Positions 14,761 through 16,572 of a DNA stretch of 16,572 bases are shown in pieces. The stretch comes from Ruminococcus flavefaciens (GTDB lineage Bacteria; Bacillota; Clostridia; Oscillospirales; Ruminococcaceae): contig CADBAC010000005.1 of the NCBI GenBank assembly GCA_902792495.1, positions 1 to 16,572 on the forward strand. Direction: 5' to 3'. Each line of letters starts with the position of its first letter. Position 1 is the first letter of the stretch. The notes below the pieces were generated by a model. That model searched no databases, was not told the DNA's origin, and saw only the letters and a program-made list of their open reading frames with translations. A program made the translations under genes and the position numbers.

Positions 14761-16572
14761 TCAACTGCCGCTGAGTTGAAGCTGTCCACTCTGTGGGATT
14801 CAAGCTTTACTTCCGATACCTGAACTGGCGAATACAGAACTCCGGCTGGCTCGCAGTCCTCATAGATACCGCCTTTATCAGCCGAAGCAAAAAGATACAG
14901 CAGCATCTGCATATTGATACCGCATCCCAGAGTTTCAGCGGTAATATTCTTTCTGCTGCTCTTGTAGTCCACTATGCGGACATAGTTTTTTCCTTTTATA
15001 GTGCAGATATCCGCTCTGTCCACGATCCCGCCGAAACTCAGCTGCTTGCCGTTTCCGAACGGCAGTACAACGCTGTGAGATTCACGAAGATCAAGTTCAA
15101 ACTTATGGGGAACAAAATCCGATGCCATAAGTGACTGCTGAGTGTGGATAAACACTTCCGAGAGCCTGTCAGTCAGCTTTGAGAATATAAGCCCGAATTT
15201 AGCGTCCTTTCCAAAATCGCCTGCCAGTTTGTTATTGCGGTATTCCTCAGCTTTTCTGCTGATCTCCTCACGCATATCCTCATAGCTCATTCTTATGAAT
15301 TCCTGCTTGCTCCGTGAACTGAGAAGTCCGAAGAAGCATTCGTGAGTAAGTTCGCCTGCGATACGAGCGTCAAGTTCGATCTTCTCACGGGGATGAAGTC
15401 CGAGGCACTTGTCGCAGAAAAACTTGAAATGGCAAAGGTCATATTCTTCAAGTCCCGTAGACGAAAGCCTGAGCGGTTCAAAGCTTTTCAGCTTTTCCAT
15501 GATCTCGCTTTCGATAGTATATTCCTGTTCATGTCCCGATCTGCTCAGGACGTAGATAATCCTGCGTTTGTAGTCGGGACGGCTCATGAGAAGCTTTTCA
15601 ACAGCAGCCGCAGATGGTGTATTGCTCTCTCTGTTCTGCATAAAGTGATAGAATGCGGAATGCAGAGTTGCCGCATAGTAATGCACAGGTATATTCTCCT
15701 CTGTTGATCTTATACTATCGGTGCCGAACATTTTTATTATGCTGTCGATTATCTGTGCAGGATATTTTGTCTGACCCGAAAGATCGGAAAGCGGATAGCT
15801 GATGAACAGCTTTTCCGACGGTGCAGATACAGATTTGTACACTACAAGCCTTTCAGCAGCGATAAGATCGGCAAGGGGTGTTGAAACAAGAAGATCTTTT
15901 TCCGCAAGCTTCTGTCTGTCAGGCTCGGAGAAAAGGCCGTGTACCGTTACCTGATTCGGGAAATCCCCGTCGTTCGCTCCCATTATGAATACTGCTTTCG
16001 GAGCGTTAAGTCTTGCTGTACGTGCAGAAGCGGTCATAACTGCGTCAAGAGTCTGCGGAGGAACAGAATAATTTATCCTTCCTATCATTGACTTCATTAT
16101 CTTAGCCGCTTCACTGAATGACAATTCGTTATCAGCAAGAGTTTCGCAGATACTGTCAAGGATGTCGATAAGGCATCCCCAGAGCCTTTTTATCTCAGCG
16201 GCTTCATATGCACGGTCGCTGTTGATAAGACCGCTCATCATCCTGCCAACATTCTTTTCAATACCGCTTCTGACAAGATGATCGTAAATGAGAGTGCATA
16301 TCTTCTGTGCGGTATTCTTTCTTGAAAGCTTCTTTCTCAGCGCAAAAACAGGTTCGATCACCGTTTTTCTGATATCTTCCAGTTTGTCGATCGCAACATC
16401 GGGAGCAGTGAACTCGCTCTCCCATATCTCTCCGTCAACCGCCCATTTATAGCAGTAATTTTCAAGGGCGGATATTTCGGTAAGTCCCACATCGGTTAGT
16501 CCGCTTTTCAGCATTTTGAAAATGAGTTCGCTTCTGAATTTCTTTGAACATAGCAGATCGAGGAGCGATGTG
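14742..16572 (-). CDS. addB: ATP-dependent nuclease subunit B (5' partial, ends early by frameshift)
   Basis: The frame is open to the high-coordinate edge of the window, so the N-terminal half (inactivated helicase-like region) lies outside. Visible: a central region with FIMGANDGDFPNQVT, typical of the RecC/AddB fold, then the RecB-type nuclease domain with GGIVDRADIC and VDYKSSRKN, the acidic and Lys catalytic residues. A Cys in EYDLCHFKFFCDKC is the likely first ligand of the 4Fe-4S cluster. The frame stops at TGA (14744-14742) after SSWRN, an abrupt end. The expected last about 86 residues are found one base out of frame at 14760-14500. With one extra base near 14760 the whole gene would read through to the addA overlap. 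A sequencing error or a recent mutation are both possible. Confidence 0.92.
   Translation of the reverse strand, partial: TSLLDLLCSKKFRSELIFKMLKSGLTDVGLTEISALENYCYKWAVDGEIWESEFTAPDVAIDKLEDIRKTVIEPVFALRKKLSRKNTAQKICTLIYDHLVRSGIEKNVGRMMSGLINSDRAYEAAEIKRLWGCLIDILDSICETLADNELSFSEAAKIMKSMIGRINYSVPPQTLDAVMTASARTARLNAPKAVFIMGANDGDFPNQVTVHGLFSEPDRQKLAEKDLLVSTPLADLIAAERLVVYKSVSAPSEKLFISYPLSDLSGQTKYPAQIIDSIIKMFGTDSIRSTEENIPVHYYAATLHSAFYHFMQNRESNTPSAAAVEKLLMSRPDYKRRIIYVLSRSGHEQEYTIESEIMEKLKSFEPLRLSSTGLEEYDLCHFKFFCDKCLGLHPREKIELDARIAGELTHECFFGLLSSRSKQEFIRMSYEDMREEISRKAEEYRNNKLAGDFGKDAKFGLIFSKLTDRLSEVFIHTQQSLMASDFVPHKFELDLRESHSVVLPFGNGKQLSFGGIVDRADICTIKGKNYVRIVDYKSSRKNITAETLGCGINMQMLLYLFASADKGGIYEDCEPAGVLYSPVQVSEVKLESHRVDSFNSAAVDSSWRN
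14757..14763 (-). other. Frameshift site in addB
   Basis: Minus-strand sequence GTTGATTCTTCCTGG reads V-D-S-S-W in the upstream frame and F-F-L-E downstream. Adding one T to the TT pair at 14759-14760 restores V-D-F-F-L-E-K-L and one continuous frame. No slippery heptamer for programmed -1 frameshifting is present. Confidence 0.85.

Noticed and set aside
14755..14770. Programmed -1 frameshift in addB
   Set aside because: No X XXY YYZ slippery heptamer is present at the junction, and AddB is not known to use recoding. A one-base deletion explains it better.

Overview
All genes in this window lie on the minus strand. The content fits a low-to-mid GC anaerobic Firmicute of the Clostridia, most likely a Ruminococcus-like member of the Oscillospiraceae. 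The evidence is the DUF512-der-plsY gene order, a clostridial P-loop protein next to yceD-rpmF, a short Bacillus-type phosphoglucose isomerase, AddAB rather than RecBCD, strong AGGAGG ribosome binding sites and consensus sigma-A promoters. The genus is inference from gene content and protein style, not from a marker gene.

Layout in the direction of transcription (high to low coordinate). (1) 16572-10872: addB (5' end outside the window, carrying a one-base frameshift near 14760) and addA, the two subunits of the AddAB recombination helicase-nuclease, closed by a strong terminator. (2) 10871-10459: a 413-bp AT-rich gap holding an inverted repeat and a consensus promoter. (3) 10458-7016: three D,D-carboxypeptidase homologues. 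The first (S11 family) keeps its catalytic Ser and Lys. The second (VanY-like, M15 family) has lost a zinc-ligand His and the catalytic Glu. The third (S11 family) has altered residues in all three active-site motifs, including Ser to Cys at the nucleophile. (4) 6887-5553: pgi under its own promoter. (5) 5399-4992: a small P-loop protein of unknown function. (6) 4885-4217: yceD-rpmF under a near-perfect promoter, closed by a strong terminator. (7) 4133-1: a DUF512/radical-SAM-like protein, the ribosome-assembly GTPase Der, the acyltransferase PlsY (ATGA overlap with der) and the 5' part of an asparagine synthase that lacks its glutaminase N-terminus.

Most of the window is housekeeping: DNA repair, ribosome assembly, glycolysis, phospholipid synthesis and cell-wall trimming. 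No mobile element, CRISPR array, tRNA or rRNA was seen. The most unusual region is 10458-7016, where one apparently active wall peptidase is followed by two homologues with degenerate active sites from two unrelated enzyme families. The addB frameshift and the asparagine synthase without a Cys nucleophile are the other points worth checking.
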